NCBI GenBank assembly: GCA_964034945.1
Contig: OZ035960.1
Coordinates: forward strand, 72,989,445-73,053,444
Direction: 5' to 3'
DNA length: 64,000 nt
Source: Chrysopilus asiliformis
Taxonomy: Eukaryota > Arthropoda > Insecta > Diptera > Rhagionidae
Shown here: in pieces, positions 12,027 through 24,024 of the stretch
How positions within the stretch are numbered: the first letter of the stretch is position 1
Layout: every line of letters begins with the position of its first letter
Notes under the pieces: model-generated
Told to the model about the DNA's origin: nothing
The model's database searches: none
What the model saw: only the letters and a program-made list of their open reading frames with translations
Program-made: the position numbers and the translations under genes

Positions 12027-12562
12027 TATACCCGTATGGTGAAACCAAAGGGTATATTAGATTTGCCTTACCGTTTGTAACGCCAAGATCTCGTCATCAC
12101 ACAAAAAAAAAGAATTACACCAGTGTGTTTAGAATGATAAAAAAAGTTGAATTTAGCAAGTCCGTCCGTCCGTTTGTGGCGCGGATTGCGGGCGCACGGA
12201 TTGAGCTAGAGACTTGAAATTTTGCTCAGATTCGTTTTTCGTAAAATTCGAGGCTAAGTTCGTTAATGGGCAAAATGGACCATTAGGGGGGGTATCCCCG
12301 ATACGAACGAAAACGATTTTTGCGAATATCTCAAAAATGGTGCATCTTATCAAAAAAGTGCAAGAACAAAAGTTATTTAGGATATGATTCTACATAAAAC
12401 TCCCATACATCAAAATCCGATTGGAATAAATTTTAAAAAATCTTATTGGAAAGTTTGACTTCAAAGTGGAATTTTGGTATAACTGTTCGAATTTTGATAC
12501 GAATATCACCATACGGGTTTTCAATAATTGCAAGATTGGCAATTATAGCTTTTGTTATGTTT
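12027..12562 (+). mobile_element. TACCC element, essentially full length
   Basis: Runs from 'tatacccgtatggtgaaacc' to 'gcttttgttatgttt' with all family marks in order. The stretch 'ttggtataactgttcg' near 12475 is the uninterrupted version of the site that a Harbinger element occupies at 55107-63794. Confidence 0.85.
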
Positions 12563-13150
12563 AAGATGACAAAATATATTGATTTCCGAGTATTCGTTCC
12601 TTAACACCATAACTTTCGAAAGGATTGAGCCAAAGACTTGAGACTTTGTACACTTGCATTTCTCGTAAATGACAACGTCATGTTCTTGAACGGCGAAAAT
12701 CGGACCATTCGTTCCTTCCCCCCACACAAAAGAAACAGTTTTTTGCAGTTTTCTCGAGAACGGTTAGTCACGTCTAAAAATTTATAAACCCAAAATGTGT
12801 TTATAATATAATTCTACATAACTCTTCCATAAGTTAAAACCAAATCGTCTATCCCATACCCATACAAACCATTCCTCCCTATCCCATACAAATTATATTT
12901 TTCTACCCTATATGATATCTATATATGAGCCGCTCACTGCACACATCGATTAACTCCAATTTTGAACAACCTTAAAATTAAGTGTAAAGCACTTCGTATA
13001 GTCATAACTTTTTATATTTATAATAATTTTGCTGAATAATAAGGATTCCTGAATAATAAGCGACAACATTTTTATATTATAAAGAGAATTTTGGAAAACA
13101 ATGCACATTATTTCTTCGCATTTCTCAACTTTTTAGTCGGAGTGTGCAGA
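12563..13150. other. Unassigned sequence
   Basis: A decayed repeat-like part (12570-12790, 'tgagactttgtacacttg') resembles the TACCC interior but is too diverged to place. Nothing else is recognised. Confidence 0.4.
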
Positions 13151-13154
13151 GAGC

Positions 13155-13645
13155 GGCTCATATATGGAAGTTTGTTGGTTGGTTGGTTTGAGATTACAAA
13201 ACTCAAAAACTACTGGACCGATTTGTACGCGATTTTTTGCAAAATGATCTGTGTAGCCAGGAGCTATGTATATTTTCAAAATTCGAATCGGAAGGTCCTG
13301 AAAGGATAACGCAAATATCCTTTTTCCCATTTTTCCCCAGGAAAAATCACTATTAGGGAGTTTATGGGGTCGCTAATCACGAATCCGGTGTGGGAATTTA
13401 AAAATTCGAAACGGAACGTCCTGTAAGGATAACGCAAATGTCCTTTTTCCCGGGATAATAGGCATTAGAGGGTTTCCGGGGTCGCTGATCACGAATCCGG
13501 TGTTGAAATTTCAAAATTCGAAACACAAGATCCTGTAAGGATGACGTAAATATCTTTTTTCCCATTTTCCCCGGAAAAATTGGAATTATGGAGTTTTTGG
13601 GGCCGCTTATCACGAACCGGTGTTAGATTTTTAAAACTCTAAACC
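13155..13645 (+). repeat. R1 family copy
   Basis: A TTGG microsatellite head ('ttgttggttggttggtttga'), the conserved 'gagattacaaaactcaaaaa', and three tandem ~120-bp units. Confidence 0.8.
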
Positions 13646-13731
13646 AGTGGTTCTTAACCTTGTTGGAGGTACTGACCTCCACCAGTTTCATATGCGCGTT
13701 CACCGAACTCTTCTTAATTGGAAAAAAAACA
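13646..13731 (+). mobile_element. hAT-like MITE end, truncated
   Basis: Starts CAGTGGTTCTTAACCTTG and continues 'gaggtactgacctccacc', a typical hAT-type terminus. It interrupts R1 on the left and is cut by a TACCC copy on the right. Confidence 0.5.
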
Positions 13732-14221
13732 TAACAAAAGCTATAATTGCCAATCTGGCAATTATTGAAAACCCGTATTCCAATAAGATTTTTTTTAAAT
13801 TTATTCCAATCGGATTTTGATGTATGGGAGATTTCATCATATCCTAAATAACTTTTGTTCTTGCACTTTTTTGATAAGATGCACCGTTTTTGATATATTC
13901 GCAAAAAACGTTTTCGTTCGTATGGGGGGTACCCCCCCTAATGGTCCATTTTTGCCCATGAACGAACTTAGCCTCGCATTTTACGAAAAACGAATCTGAG
14001 AAAAATTTCAAGTCTCTAGTTCAATCTGTGCGCCCGCAATCCGCGCCACAGACAGACGGACGGACAGACAGACGGACGGACGGACATGCAAAAATTAATT
14101 ATTTTTATCATTCTAAACACACTGCTGTATCTCATTTTTGTGTGTGATGATGGGATCTTGGCGTTACAAACGGTAAGGCAAAGTTAATATACCCTTTGGT
14201 TTCACCATACGGGTATAAAAA
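13732..14221 (-). mobile_element. TACCC element, reverse, internally deleted
   Basis: Starts 'acataacaaaagctataatt' and ends 'catacgggtataaaa'. Sequence next to the 3' end is missing after 'gaaaacccgtat'. It truncates the 3' end of the P-element gene. Confidence 0.8.
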
Positions 14222-17200
14222 TAATTTTTTTACATTACTAGGTAGATCAATATTTTCACATTGTTGAATATGGTGTTTTATGTAATCACATTGCGGTTTA
14301 ATGTTTTCCTTATTAATACTAATAAAAACCTTTTCAAGGTTTATACAGCCCGCCTTCTGAAACCTCATCCACCTAAGTCCAAGAATTTGGTTTTGTTTGG
14401 TGCGATGTTATTTGTCATCGATTATCACAGCCAAGTTTTTTAATGATGTACCCTGCTAAATACTCCAAGAAATCATGTTTTAACTCATTATATTCCAAAA
14501 CTTGAAGTTCTAGATCAGAATTTTCATCGTTGGTTACTTCGACTTCCTCATGACTTAAATTAAGATTGCTATACACAGCCTGTGTTATCACAGAATCGGT
14601 TATATTGTATTCTAATTTTAATACTTCAGTTTCGTCGTATTGTACGTTACTGCTAGCTGCAGTGTGGAAAAGTGTTTCATTTCTTCCTATAAATACAAAG
14701 TGGTTATGAAGGGAAAGGAAAGACAACACAACACAAAACATTGATAATACCATACTTAGTAAAATATTTATTTACAGTGAATTATTAAGTACCTAATATA
14801 TAAGATCTTAAACAATATTTGAATTCAAGTGCAGTTGGATGATCATGTAGGCCACCCTTAGCCCGTATTGCACTGAAGAAGTTTTCTAATATATCTTGGT
14901 TCAAACGGTACGTCAATATATATCGAATTTCATACCTCTCTTTCAAATATTCAAATAGCAGACGAAATGAAACATTTGACATTAAAATACCTTTTTCAAA
15001 AGGAAGGATATGCCTTGGTCCTGGCTTTTGAATCAATCGACGCAACTTTGGAGTTGAATACGTCAAACCAATCGTTGACGAAATTCGCACAAACAACTCC
15101 GTTTTCTGCACAACTTTTCCCTAGACCCAGAGAAACACATCGTCTAATAGCCTGTGATGTAGTGTGTGAAAATAATTGTGTTGCAGTTTTAACTTTCTGG
15201 CGGGCATCGTTCTTCACATTTAAATATTCTTCTGTTATTTTATAAAGCGATGGATAAATCGGATGCCGAAGTCAGCTCCAGTAATTCCTTTATTGGTTCT
15301 TTGTTTACAGGTTTGTTGTTCCAAATAAATCCCGTGTCAAGAAAATGATTTCTTAATAACTTAATAAGATGTGGAACATCAGCAAAAACAAAAATTTTTG
15401 TATTTTTATCTGTGGGATTCGTGAAAAATGGATTTTCAATACTGATTCCCAATTCCTTCCACAGACGTTGATTCGTAGACCCCATGTTTGACACAAGGGC
15501 ACCCAAATAGCATCGAAAAGTACGGGAACATGAGATTTGTTCTTTGCGGCTTTAAAATGCAGCAATTTACGCAATCGGGGCTAAAAATTTACACCTATAA
15601 TTCACATCCGCGTAAAAGAAGCGAAAGAAGTGACGAGCGCGTCGCACCGATTAATAATGCGTCTGCAAAGCCACAATTGCTTTAGTGGGGAAATTGGTTA
15701 CCCACGGTTCATCTTTGGGGCAACATTCGCTTCATGAAAATTCCTGCAGCGATAGAGCAGCATTTGATGGTTTTCGGGTCGAAATAGTCTGCCACTAAAG
15801 TTTCATTAAAGCTCCCCGTCTGAGAAACACCAAAAAAAATTGATGCCTTCAGCCGCCATATTTCTCACTGACATTTGATGGAAACGATTTCGTTTCGAGA
15901 ATTAAATTTCTTATTTCAGGCGAATGACTGAAGGATATTGCATAAAAAGTGGATAGCATACATTTTTGAAACAGCATAATTTTATTGGCACCAAAATTTC
16001 ATTGCAAAAGAAAAAAAATTTTACCGATAAAATAAAATTAAAGAAATTTTTGATTAAAAACAAAATAATTTGATGGCCCATTAAAATCTGTTTAAATTTC
16101 AGATCCAATATTGTCGAAAAATTTTAATGGCAATTAAAATCACGACATGCAATCGGAAGAAAAGTCCATTATAAAATAATACTCCACAAAAGTTTCCATT
16201 AAATTGTCGCCATTAGATTTTTCTCGTTCGTCTTCTGCTTACGTTTTTATTTGTTCATCTCTGTTTAATAACAAGCATTCGAGGGAGAAAGAAAACCCGC
16301 TCGATGATTTGTGTAATTGTGTGATATAATGCCGTCAGATGACGCTCGCGCATGAGGCAACTAATTACGTCCCTGTCGTTATAATTGCGGCGCCGCAAAC
16401 CGCTGAAAAGTGTTCCCCACTATGGGTCTCGTTGCGCGTCTCGTTGGCACAACTAACTACGTATTTGCGACATAAATTGCATATCGCCGCGATTTGCATG
16501 GTGACGAAATATGGGGATTTATTTATTTATTTATTTATTTATTATTGTCAACAGGTAGAGACACCATCTGAACTAATGTACAATCATTTACAAAAGAAAA
16601 TAATAGTCATAATAATAATAATATTACATATCTTAGTATATGGCTGTTAAAATTCGAAAAAAAAATTAAAATTTACTTAATTGGCATATATAATAAACAT
16701 TGGGATAAACACCATAATTGCTGCTTAAAATGCTATTTGGGCAACCACACAAAATCCAATAGCATCAAGATTCAGGACGACTTCTTTACAATTTTGGCGG
16801 TCATTTTGCAGTCATATTCATAGAATATTGGCTGTTTCCAATTTGCAAACAGGCCTCTGACCATCTCTACCTGGACATAATTCGTAGGTTTCAGTACTGA
16901 ATCGTTGGCCTTGTCGTATTCATATTCATATTTTATTTTCACCACATCAAATGAAAAGACGCATATCCTTTGTTGTTCCTCCAGTGGATAATCTTTCATA
17001 AATTTTAAGACATGATGTAACAGCCCGGGACGAACACTCATTTTTGTTGCCCATTGTCTTAATTTGGATGGCCCCGGAAGAGGAAATTGTTTTTTCTACA
17101 AGAATCTATATGCTCGTGGACCAGCAGAATGCAGGCCAGTGGCAACTGATATGTCATCTAGTGACCAATGATTTTTTTGTGTGGGTTTTTCAATTTTTTT

Positions 17201-17883
17201 ATCTGCCCACTAGTGAATATATGCCGCATATGACTTTCCAAATTTTGCAGTTGTTTGTTTTGCGTTTTAACAGCGGTTACCTCTTTTCCCAAAGCTGGGA
17301 TTTTCTTTTCCATTTCCATAATTTTCAGTTCCCTCATAGATTCGATTTCCATCCTGCAAAATAATTTATTTATTGTTTAATTTTCTTACTCTGTGTGAAC
17401 TTCCACTGATATTGATGAAGTAACTGGGTTGTTAGGCTCTTCTGAATTGGAAGTAGATTGGTCCTGCATTTGTGAAACGCTAGATAAATATGTAAAGTTT
17501 AGTAAGTATAATAATTTATTTTCAAATGTTTAGCAAACCTCAAATCATATTCCGCTACAGCTTCCTCCACAATTTTTTTGGCTGCTCGATTTTCACAACG
17601 TTTTGCTCTGTTGTTATTTGCAAGTATGCGAGGCTTAATCTCAACTAGTTGAGTTGGCACGGCATTAGGATCCAACAATCTTTTTTCTATTGGAACACCT
17701 AGCAACCTGTCTTTTAAACGCCAGTCGTCTTCAGTTCCCGTTTTTGCATTTACGTTTTCTTTTCCACATGCTTCGATCCATTTTTTTTTTCAGTTCGCCA
17801 TTTTTTGGGTACTGGAAGTATTTTATATACTTTTTATTTCTCTGTTTCCAGCTTGTACAATTTTTCACCACACAAAATCGCAT
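14222..17883 (-). pseudogene. P-element-like THAP transposase (THAP9/P family), broken
   Basis: Exons read on the minus strand: a THAP-like N-terminus starting MRFCVVKNCTSWKQ (17883-17539); a short exon (17463-17390); then from 17353 a helical segment, the FTSGQIKKLKNP motif and the catalytic region with YVQVEMVRGLFANWKQPIF (about 16830). The mid-part with MGSTNQRLWKELGI and VFADVPHLIKLLRNH follows (15506-15240), then LFSHTTSQAIRR and NDWFDVFNSK (about 15200-15060), LNQDILENFFSAIRAKGG (about 14880) and, after an intact 106-bp intron (14792-14687), a C-terminus with LEYLAGYIIKKL. In P elements this enzyme cuts and joins the element ends. Lesions: frameshifts in A-runs near 17785 and 17175; TAG near 17095; frameshifts near 16785, 15240 and 15015; an insertion at 15511-16741; and a 3' cut by a TACCC element. 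The second half of the THAP zinc ligand set appears missing. Confidence 0.8.
15511..16741. mobile_element. Insertion element inside the P-like gene
   Basis: CCCAAATAGCAT at the left and ATGCTATTTGGG at the right form short inverted ends, and 'gcagcaatt' also recurs inverted near both ends. Removing 15511-16741 rejoins P-transposase reading (VVA then LVSNMG). About 1.2 kb, with a (TTTA)n run near 16517. No coding region recognised; duplication unresolved (TG to TGCC). Confidence 0.6.
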
Positions 17884-18265
17884 TTCGATAAATAAAAGTA
17901 TACAAAATCGGTGTGATATAAAATCAGTGTGATATAAAATCAATGTGTTATCATATAATCTTTTATTATCATATAATCTGAATATTCGTTATATAATAAA
18001 GTCACATTACTTCACTTTCCATATACTATGTTAAAAATTTAGTTTTAATTACCGCGAAATTTAACTCAACAAAACTTACAACGAAAACCACCACAAGAAA
18101 GAATCAGAATGAAAACATTTCTTGCCGATGACGTGACACACAAGCAAATATAGTAGCTGGGAAAAAGTACCCAGCTGACCTTAGTATTATTGGGCCATGC
18201 ATTGAACGAGAAGAATAACTCAGAACGAGAAAAAATTAGACTACAGGAATATCAAACTACATTAA
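17884..18265. other. 5' flank of the P-like gene
   Basis: AT-rich, with no recognised P-element terminal repeat. Confidence 0.3.
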
Positions 18266-18496
18266 CCCTCTAACCGGAATATTTCCGAGAAAAATTCACT
18301 GAAATATGACTTTCAACTTGCGACAGACCGTAACCAAGACAACGTACAGGGCTAAATTTTTTCCAGCATGTAAAGCGATAACTTACAAAAGTCAGTGTAA
18401 GACGTTCCGGCGATTTCCGGCGATTAAAATTGTTACCCGTTATAAACAAGCGAATTCCCTGAAGCCCGCCTTAAGGCGGGCATTCCGGCTAGAGGG
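18266..18496. mobile_element. piggyBac-like MITE (TTAA)
   Basis: TTAA at 18262-18265 and 18497-18500, with ends CCCTCTAACCGGAAT and ATTCCGGCTAGAGGG. 231 bp. Confidence 0.65.
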
Positions 18497-18920
18497 TTAA
18501 AGATTTATAATATCTCCAAAAGTGTGGCAAATCTTTAGATCTTGTATGTCGCCATACATAAGATTTGTGGTTCTGGAGTCAGTCGCAAAAAACGAAACGC
18601 TCCTTTTTAAAAATCCGTCATATTGGGCATTTCAAATTTTTGAGAAATCTTAAAAATAAACCGGAGGACATTTTTTGATTCAGATTTCTTATAGTGCAGC
18701 TTTTAGATGTTTCGTCTTTTTTTGACTTTTTGTGACGGGAGTCTTTTTTTAGAATTTCATAACAAAAGTTTTTGTCATAGATATTTTACATGCCAGAATT
18801 TGTTTTCTTTATTTTCAATTTTTAATAAACCATTTTCCGCAAAAAATATACAAGGACCGCTCTCCCTGATTTAAACCCAACTGAATTTGGTTTTCCTAAA
18901 TTTTGCCCTTTCAACACTTT

Positions 18921-18950
18921 TAGCCGGGCGAAGCCGGATCCACATTCTAG
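18921..18950 (+). mobile_element. Candidate Helitron 3' terminus
   Basis: A hairpin (CCGGgcgaagCCGG) is followed by 10 bases ending in CTAG and then T. Helitrons end in a hairpin plus CTRR and insert before T. The body upstream (18500-18920) is non-coding and its 5' end was not found. Confidence 0.5.
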
Positions 18951-19220
18951 TACTCTATAAGAGTTCTATGAGAGTCAAATAGTTAGTTGGGAAGCCATTC
19001 ATGTCATAAATTTGTAGCACAAGAGAGGCTTCTATAAGTTTCACTTTTAGTCTGAAATGCAAGGAAATTTTTTTAAAAATTAGTTTTTGATCGTGGCGGA
19101 AATGTTTTCCATTAAATTAACATTCCACTACTGCGATTTAAATCGGAGGGTCAATAGGATAGTGGAATAATAATTTTTGTTGTGGTATTATGAGAGAATA
19201 CATGTAGTTGGAGGATTTTA

Positions 19221-20336
19221 TACCCGTATGGTGAAACCAAAGGGTATATTAACTTTGCCTTACCGTTTGTAACGCCAAGATCCCGGCATCACACACAAAA
19301 ATGAATTACACCAGTGTGTTTAGAATGATAAACATAAACGAAACTATAATTGCCAATCTGGCAAATATTGAAAACCCGTATGGTGATTTAATTGAACGGC
19401 GTATCAAAATTCCACTTTGAAGTCAAACTTTCCAATAAGATTTTTTTAAAACTTGTTCCAATTGGATTTTGATGTATGGAACTTTAATGTAGAATCATGT
19501 CCTAAAGAACTTTTGTTCTTGCACTTTTTTGATAAGATGCACCGTCTTTGAGTTATTCGCAAAAAACGTTTTCGTTCGTATGGGGGGTACCCCCCCTAAT
19601 GGTCCATTTTTGCCCATTAACGAACTTAGCCTCGCATTTTACGAAAAACGGACCTGTGCCAAATTTCAAGTCTGTAGCTCAATCCGTGCGCCCGCAATCC
19701 GCGCCACAGACAGACAGACGGACAGACAGACAGACGGACAGACAGACGGACAGACGGACGGACATGCTAAATTCAACTTTTTTCATGATTCTAAACACAC
19801 TGGTGTAATTCATTTTTTTGTGCGATGACGGGATCTTAGCGTTACAAACGGTAAGGCAAAGTTAATATACCCTTTGGTTTCACCATACGGGCATAAAAAT
19901 AATTAATTTTTGCATGTCCGTCCGTCCGTCTGTCCATCCGTCTATCCGTCTGTGGCGCGGATTGCGGGCGCACGGATTGAGCTACAGACTTGAAATTTTG
20001 CGCAGAATCGTTTTTCGTAAAATGCAAGGCTAAGTTCGTTAATGGGCAAAAATGGACCATTAGGGGGGGTACCCCCCATACGAACGAAAACGTTTTTTGC
20101 GAATATCTCAAAAACGGTGCATCTTACCAAAAAAGTGCAAGAACAAAAGTTATTTAGGATATGATTATACATAAAACTCCCATACATCAAAATCCGATTG
20201 GAATAAATTTTAAAAAATCTTATTGGAAAGTTTGATTTCAAAGTGGAATTTTGGTACAACTGTTCGAATTTTGATACGAATATCACCATACGGGTTTTCA
20301 ATAATTTCCAGATTGGCAATTATAGCTTTTGTTATG
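19221..20336. mobile_element. TACCC element cluster (three overlapping copies)
   Basis: A truncated forward start (19221-19330), a reverse copy (19336-19899) and a forward copy lacking its first ~110 bp (19900-20336). The two share a junction at the GTCC/GTCT microsatellite side. Confidence 0.75.
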
Positions 20337-20504
20337 TTTTTTGATTCTGTTTGCATTGTCTGTCACCAAAAAGGGGAACTGGAAATTGGAGTACAATTTT
20401 TGCATTCAACTTAAGAATCCTATTATACTAAAGGCGCTTATTTCAAATTGTTTTTCTTAAATAAGTCGACCCCGCTCCCACTTCTCCCCTCACCTACAAG
20501 CTTA

Positions 20505-20602
20505 TTTTAAAAATAATAAAAATTGCGGCACATAGGATTCGAACCAGGGACCAATAGCTTGCACCCCAACAGACATAGCGATTGAGCCACTCACAATTCT
20601 GG
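20505..20602 (-). repeat. tRNA-derived SINE or tRNA-like sequence
   Basis: On the minus strand, 'gtggctcaatcgctatg' resembles Box A and, about 35 bases on, GGTTCGAATCC matches Box B of RNA polymerase III promoters. The ends do not pair as an acceptor stem, so it is not a functional tRNA gene. Confidence 0.5.
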
Positions 20603-20772
20603 CATTAGTTGTTTAAATGTATTATAGGTGCAACAAATTAAGCAAACTTTGATCGAAATCATGAATTCAAAAAAGTGTTTGACGTATTTATATATTCAAA
20701 AAATATTATGCTTGACGGGTAAATCAACAGAGTTTTTTAAACGTATTTTCGTCACCGAATTTTTGAGTGATT

Positions 20773-20845
20773 GAATAGTGTAGCGTGGAAAAGATTAGCT
20801 CCGAGTAAATGTTTCTGTGGGTTCAACTCCTCCTGTGGGATTATT
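20773..20845 (+). repeat. Second tRNA-like sequence
   Basis: 'tagtgtagcgtgg' (Box A-like) and GGGTTCAACTCC (Box B-like) lie about 40 bases apart, followed by an AT-rich tail with poly-T. Opposite orientation to the copy at 20505-20602. Probably a decayed SINE. Confidence 0.4.
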
Positions 20846-21171
20846 TTTTTTTTTTAATTTTTGATTTTATTGTTTAAATGTTATTCATATATTATAATAA
20901 CCTTATAGGTTTTAAGGCTTGTGTTCAAAATTTGAGAAGTACTCAACCGATTTGGACGAACTTTTTAAGGGCAGGCCAACTGCAACACGGGGAAAGCTAT
21001 GGCCTAATTGCAGATTTTTCAGTCCCGTGACAAAATTTGTTTGTTTAAATGATTTTTAGAGGTTTTTCTTTGTGGTAAATTTGATTTTTGTGAAGCTTTA
21101 TCGAGTTTTGAATATATTCATATATTAATTTTTTTTGTTAAACATCAAATGATCTGAAATGATCTAATACA

Positions 21172-22640
21172 GGAAAACCTGTTTTAGCCAGACTCGCACA
21201 GAACCAAGAAATTTGTCCGGCTTCTGGCTTATACAGATTTCTGGCTTATACAGGTTGGAGTAAAAAACACGGGTTTTTATTTTGTTTTACGATAATGTAA
21301 CTATATACAAAACTATGCGATGAAACCTCGTAGTGTAAATTTTTGAATTTGTGCATTACTTTTGAGCCTAAAAATGTCCCAGTTCTTGAACAATGATCCG
21401 GTTTATAAAAAAATATGTTTCTTCGACATACATGTGGCAATAAAAAGTAGGAAGATTTCGAATTGATTTCAATTAGAGACGAGAGATGAAAAATACTCCC
21501 AATAAAACTGTTGTCTGACGTTTTTATGAAAGAAATTTTTCCTCTAAACTATGTCTTCCTTCTCCTTGCTGAAACAAGATCTACTTGAAGCGTCTTTTTA
21601 TAACATAAGTTAATAACTTTGTGCAAGATTTTATGCATTTTCAAAACTTGCGGATATGGTTTTTAACATAAACTATTGCTGTGAGTTTGAATAACCCTTC
21701 CGGAGCTTGGAAACGAACAAAATCATTTTACATTGATTTTTCTGTTAAAATTTTGATAGAACTCCAATTAGAATTCAAACTATAGATTTATTTTGGTCTT
21801 TAGAACCTTTTTGGCTCAAAGTATTTTTCAAAAAATTCTAAAATCTTTTTTATTTGTATGGGGGAGGGGAGAGCAAATATTCCGATTTACCCACTGACTA
21901 GGGCAAATCAAATTTTTATGTCATGCTAAACACACTACTGTAACTTTTTTTTTTATTATTGGTTGGTTTATTAATTCATCGTAATACAATTTTTTAAAAA
22001 TATATTTTATGCTAGAGATCGACTCAAGGTCTTACAACTATGAACAATTTAAGCTAAGAAACAACATTTGAGAAAGATAGGTGTTTATAATGTAAGGGAA
22101 AAGATGATAAAAACCCTGTTCTGACCAAGAGACTACTGTAACTAATTTTTTGATCGGGCGATTTGTTCTATGCTTTAGAAATCTGTGGTCACAAGGAAAA
22201 ACCGCTTAACTCGAGTTATGTAGTTTTAAAGGTTGGTGCATATTTGAATTCTCCTTAACCAGTTCTATATTCTGTCAAAATTTGGTTTTGATGCTGTACC
22301 CCTATGAGGAATGGTAGAGCAAAAACCATATAACCTAAGTCAGTTTTGCTTGCAAAAAAAAATAATCAAAACTTTAAACCCAAATTACTCAAAACACGCT
22401 TTTTCGACTTAAGCAGTTTTTCCTTGTGACCACAGAAATGGTCTACTAACTCTAAAAACATTTTTATATAGAAAAAAATTTCCGGCTTATACAAAAAAAA
22501 TTATGTCCGCGGGTTCGCGTTAAGCAGGTTCCGGCTTATCCAGATTCATGGAAAACCACTTCAAAATCACGGGACTTGAAAACTATTCGGCTTAGGTAGG
22601 TTTCCGGCTTATACAGGGCCCGGCTTATACAGGAAATTTA
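21172..22640. repeat. Segment bounded by 'ccggcttatacagg' repeats
   Basis: 'ggcttatacag' occurs twice near 21225-21252 and 'ccggcttat' four times at 22480-22632, mostly as direct copies. The ends resemble decayed pogo/Tc1-type MITE termini. No open frame of note. Confidence 0.4.
21946..22131 (-). mobile_element. Poly(A) retrocopy with 12-bp target duplication
   Basis: 'actactgtaact' at 21934-21945 and 22132-22143 are direct repeats. Read on the minus strand, the 186-bp insert ends with an AATAAA-like signal (in 'attaataaacc') and a poly-A tail, as in LINE-mobilised transcripts. The parent sequence is not recognised. Confidence 0.6.
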
Positions 22641-22693
22641 ACTTTAATGATTAATTATAAGCGGAAAATTTTGACAAAGCTATTCTTATATTG

Positions 22694-22820
22694 TATTTTC
22701 CCATTCGACCTGCGTTTCCCATGACCATCAACAAATCTCAAGGCCAGACATTTGACAAAGTGGGGATTGTGTGGTACGAGCCCGTTTTCTCCCACGGGCA
22801 AATATACGTTGTCCTCTCAG
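22694..22820 (+). pseudogene. Helitron Pif1-type helicase fragment
   Basis: The translation contains [20 protein letters not shown] and then [13 protein letters not shown], the C-terminal helicase motifs of Helitron Rep/helicase proteins. It stops at a plausible donor (TCAG|GTAATT). No upstream helicase or Rep domain is found, so this is an isolated remnant. It shows autonomous Helitrons have been active in this genome. Confidence 0.8.
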
Positions 22821-22959
22821 GTAATTTTTTGTGTCAATAGCTAGAATTTTGTTGTTTTTAATTTCAACTTTTCTTATGTCTAAAAAGGTGTTGAAAATTG
22901 AAATAAAATATAGAAATGCTTTTCCCAGGGAGATTTACTAATCATGCCAATCGCGAATA

Positions 22960-23020
22960 TCTAAATATGTGTGAATGTGTATAAATATGTGTGAATGTGT
23001 ATAAAAATGTGTGGATGTTG
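22960..23020 (+). repeat. Short tandem repeat 'atatgtgtgaatgtgtataa'
   Basis: About three copies of a 20-bp unit. Confidence 0.6.
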
Positions 23021-23567
23021 GAGTTATAGAATTCAAAATACAATAATTTATACAATTAAAAAAGGTATGGCACAGTAAAATTGTATATATTTTTTTGAAA
23101 TCATACTTTTTTTATTAAAGTAAATAACCCGATTGATACATTATTTAAAAAAAAAACTCATGTTAATGGTGAATATAGGGCCTAACTAGTCTCTACGAGG
23201 CTTACTATTACCTCCTTGTGTCACACAATATGTACGTCGATCAAAGTTTAAAGACAACCTATGTTAGAATAGAACAGATTGTATAAAAAATTACAACTAA
23301 AATACGAAAAACTTAAATATGGTGAAATTTTAAGGTGAAACTAGCTTGGCCTTAGCTTGGCCCCAGATTGAACAAATAGTGGCGCTTTTAATACGAAACT
23401 AGCCTCTACGAGGCCTGCTCTAAAGTTATCATGTCACAAACCGTTGTTTGGAGAAAAAGTAGTAAGTGCTAGAAGACCGCAAAAGATTTACCTCTATCTT
23501 CGGTAATACAGTCACTTTGCCCAATAATTTTGTATGAACTGAAACTCAGTGACTGCAAAATACAGTG

Positions 23568-23650
23568 GAGGCCCAATATATCGACCTACATATATAATGT
23601 TCAGCCCGTACGTTAAATCGGGTTCGTTATAACGAAATGCGCATTAAAGA
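23568..23650. mobile_element. pogo/Tigger-like MITE end
   Basis: 'cagtggaggcccaatatatc' and 'gttcgttataacgaaatgc' resemble pogo-type termini. The matching end may be near 24340-24380 ('tatactggacgttagt'). Weak. Confidence 0.3.
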
Positions 23651-23658
23651 TCAACATA

Positions 23659-24024
23659 CAGCCATGTTCAAAAGTGTTAGGCACCATTTCAAAATCAATT
23701 TTTTCCTGTTTACGTGTTATTATATACACAGTGAAACAATGTGATTTTAAGAATATCAAAATTTATTTATCTGACTAATATTACGTGGGCCCACCCCTAG
23801 CTCTTATTACAGCAGCGAGTCTTTTCGGCATTGTCGCTACAAGCCTATTTTCGTGTCGTCACTTATAAAATCCCATTCCTCCTGAATAGCCCTTTTCAGG
23901 GTATCTTCTGATGTTATTTCTGTGTTTCCGGATATTTTTCTTCAAAATACTCCACAAATGCTCTATCAAAATCTATGATTTCTTTGCAAAAAATGGGGGT
24001 GGCTAACACTTTTGAACATGGCTG
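23659..24024 (-). mobile_element. Tc1-like remnant with TA duplication
   Basis: TIRs CAGCCATGTTCAAAAGTGTT and its complement are flanked by TA (23657-23658, 24025-24026). On the minus strand a decayed C-terminus reads MPKRLAAVIRARGGPT, the usual Tc1 transposase end. Only 366 bp remain, so it is a deletion derivative. Confidence 0.75.

Noticed and set aside
20505..20602. Functional tRNA gene
   Set aside because: Box A and B are present but the 5' and 3' ends do not pair as an acceptor stem.
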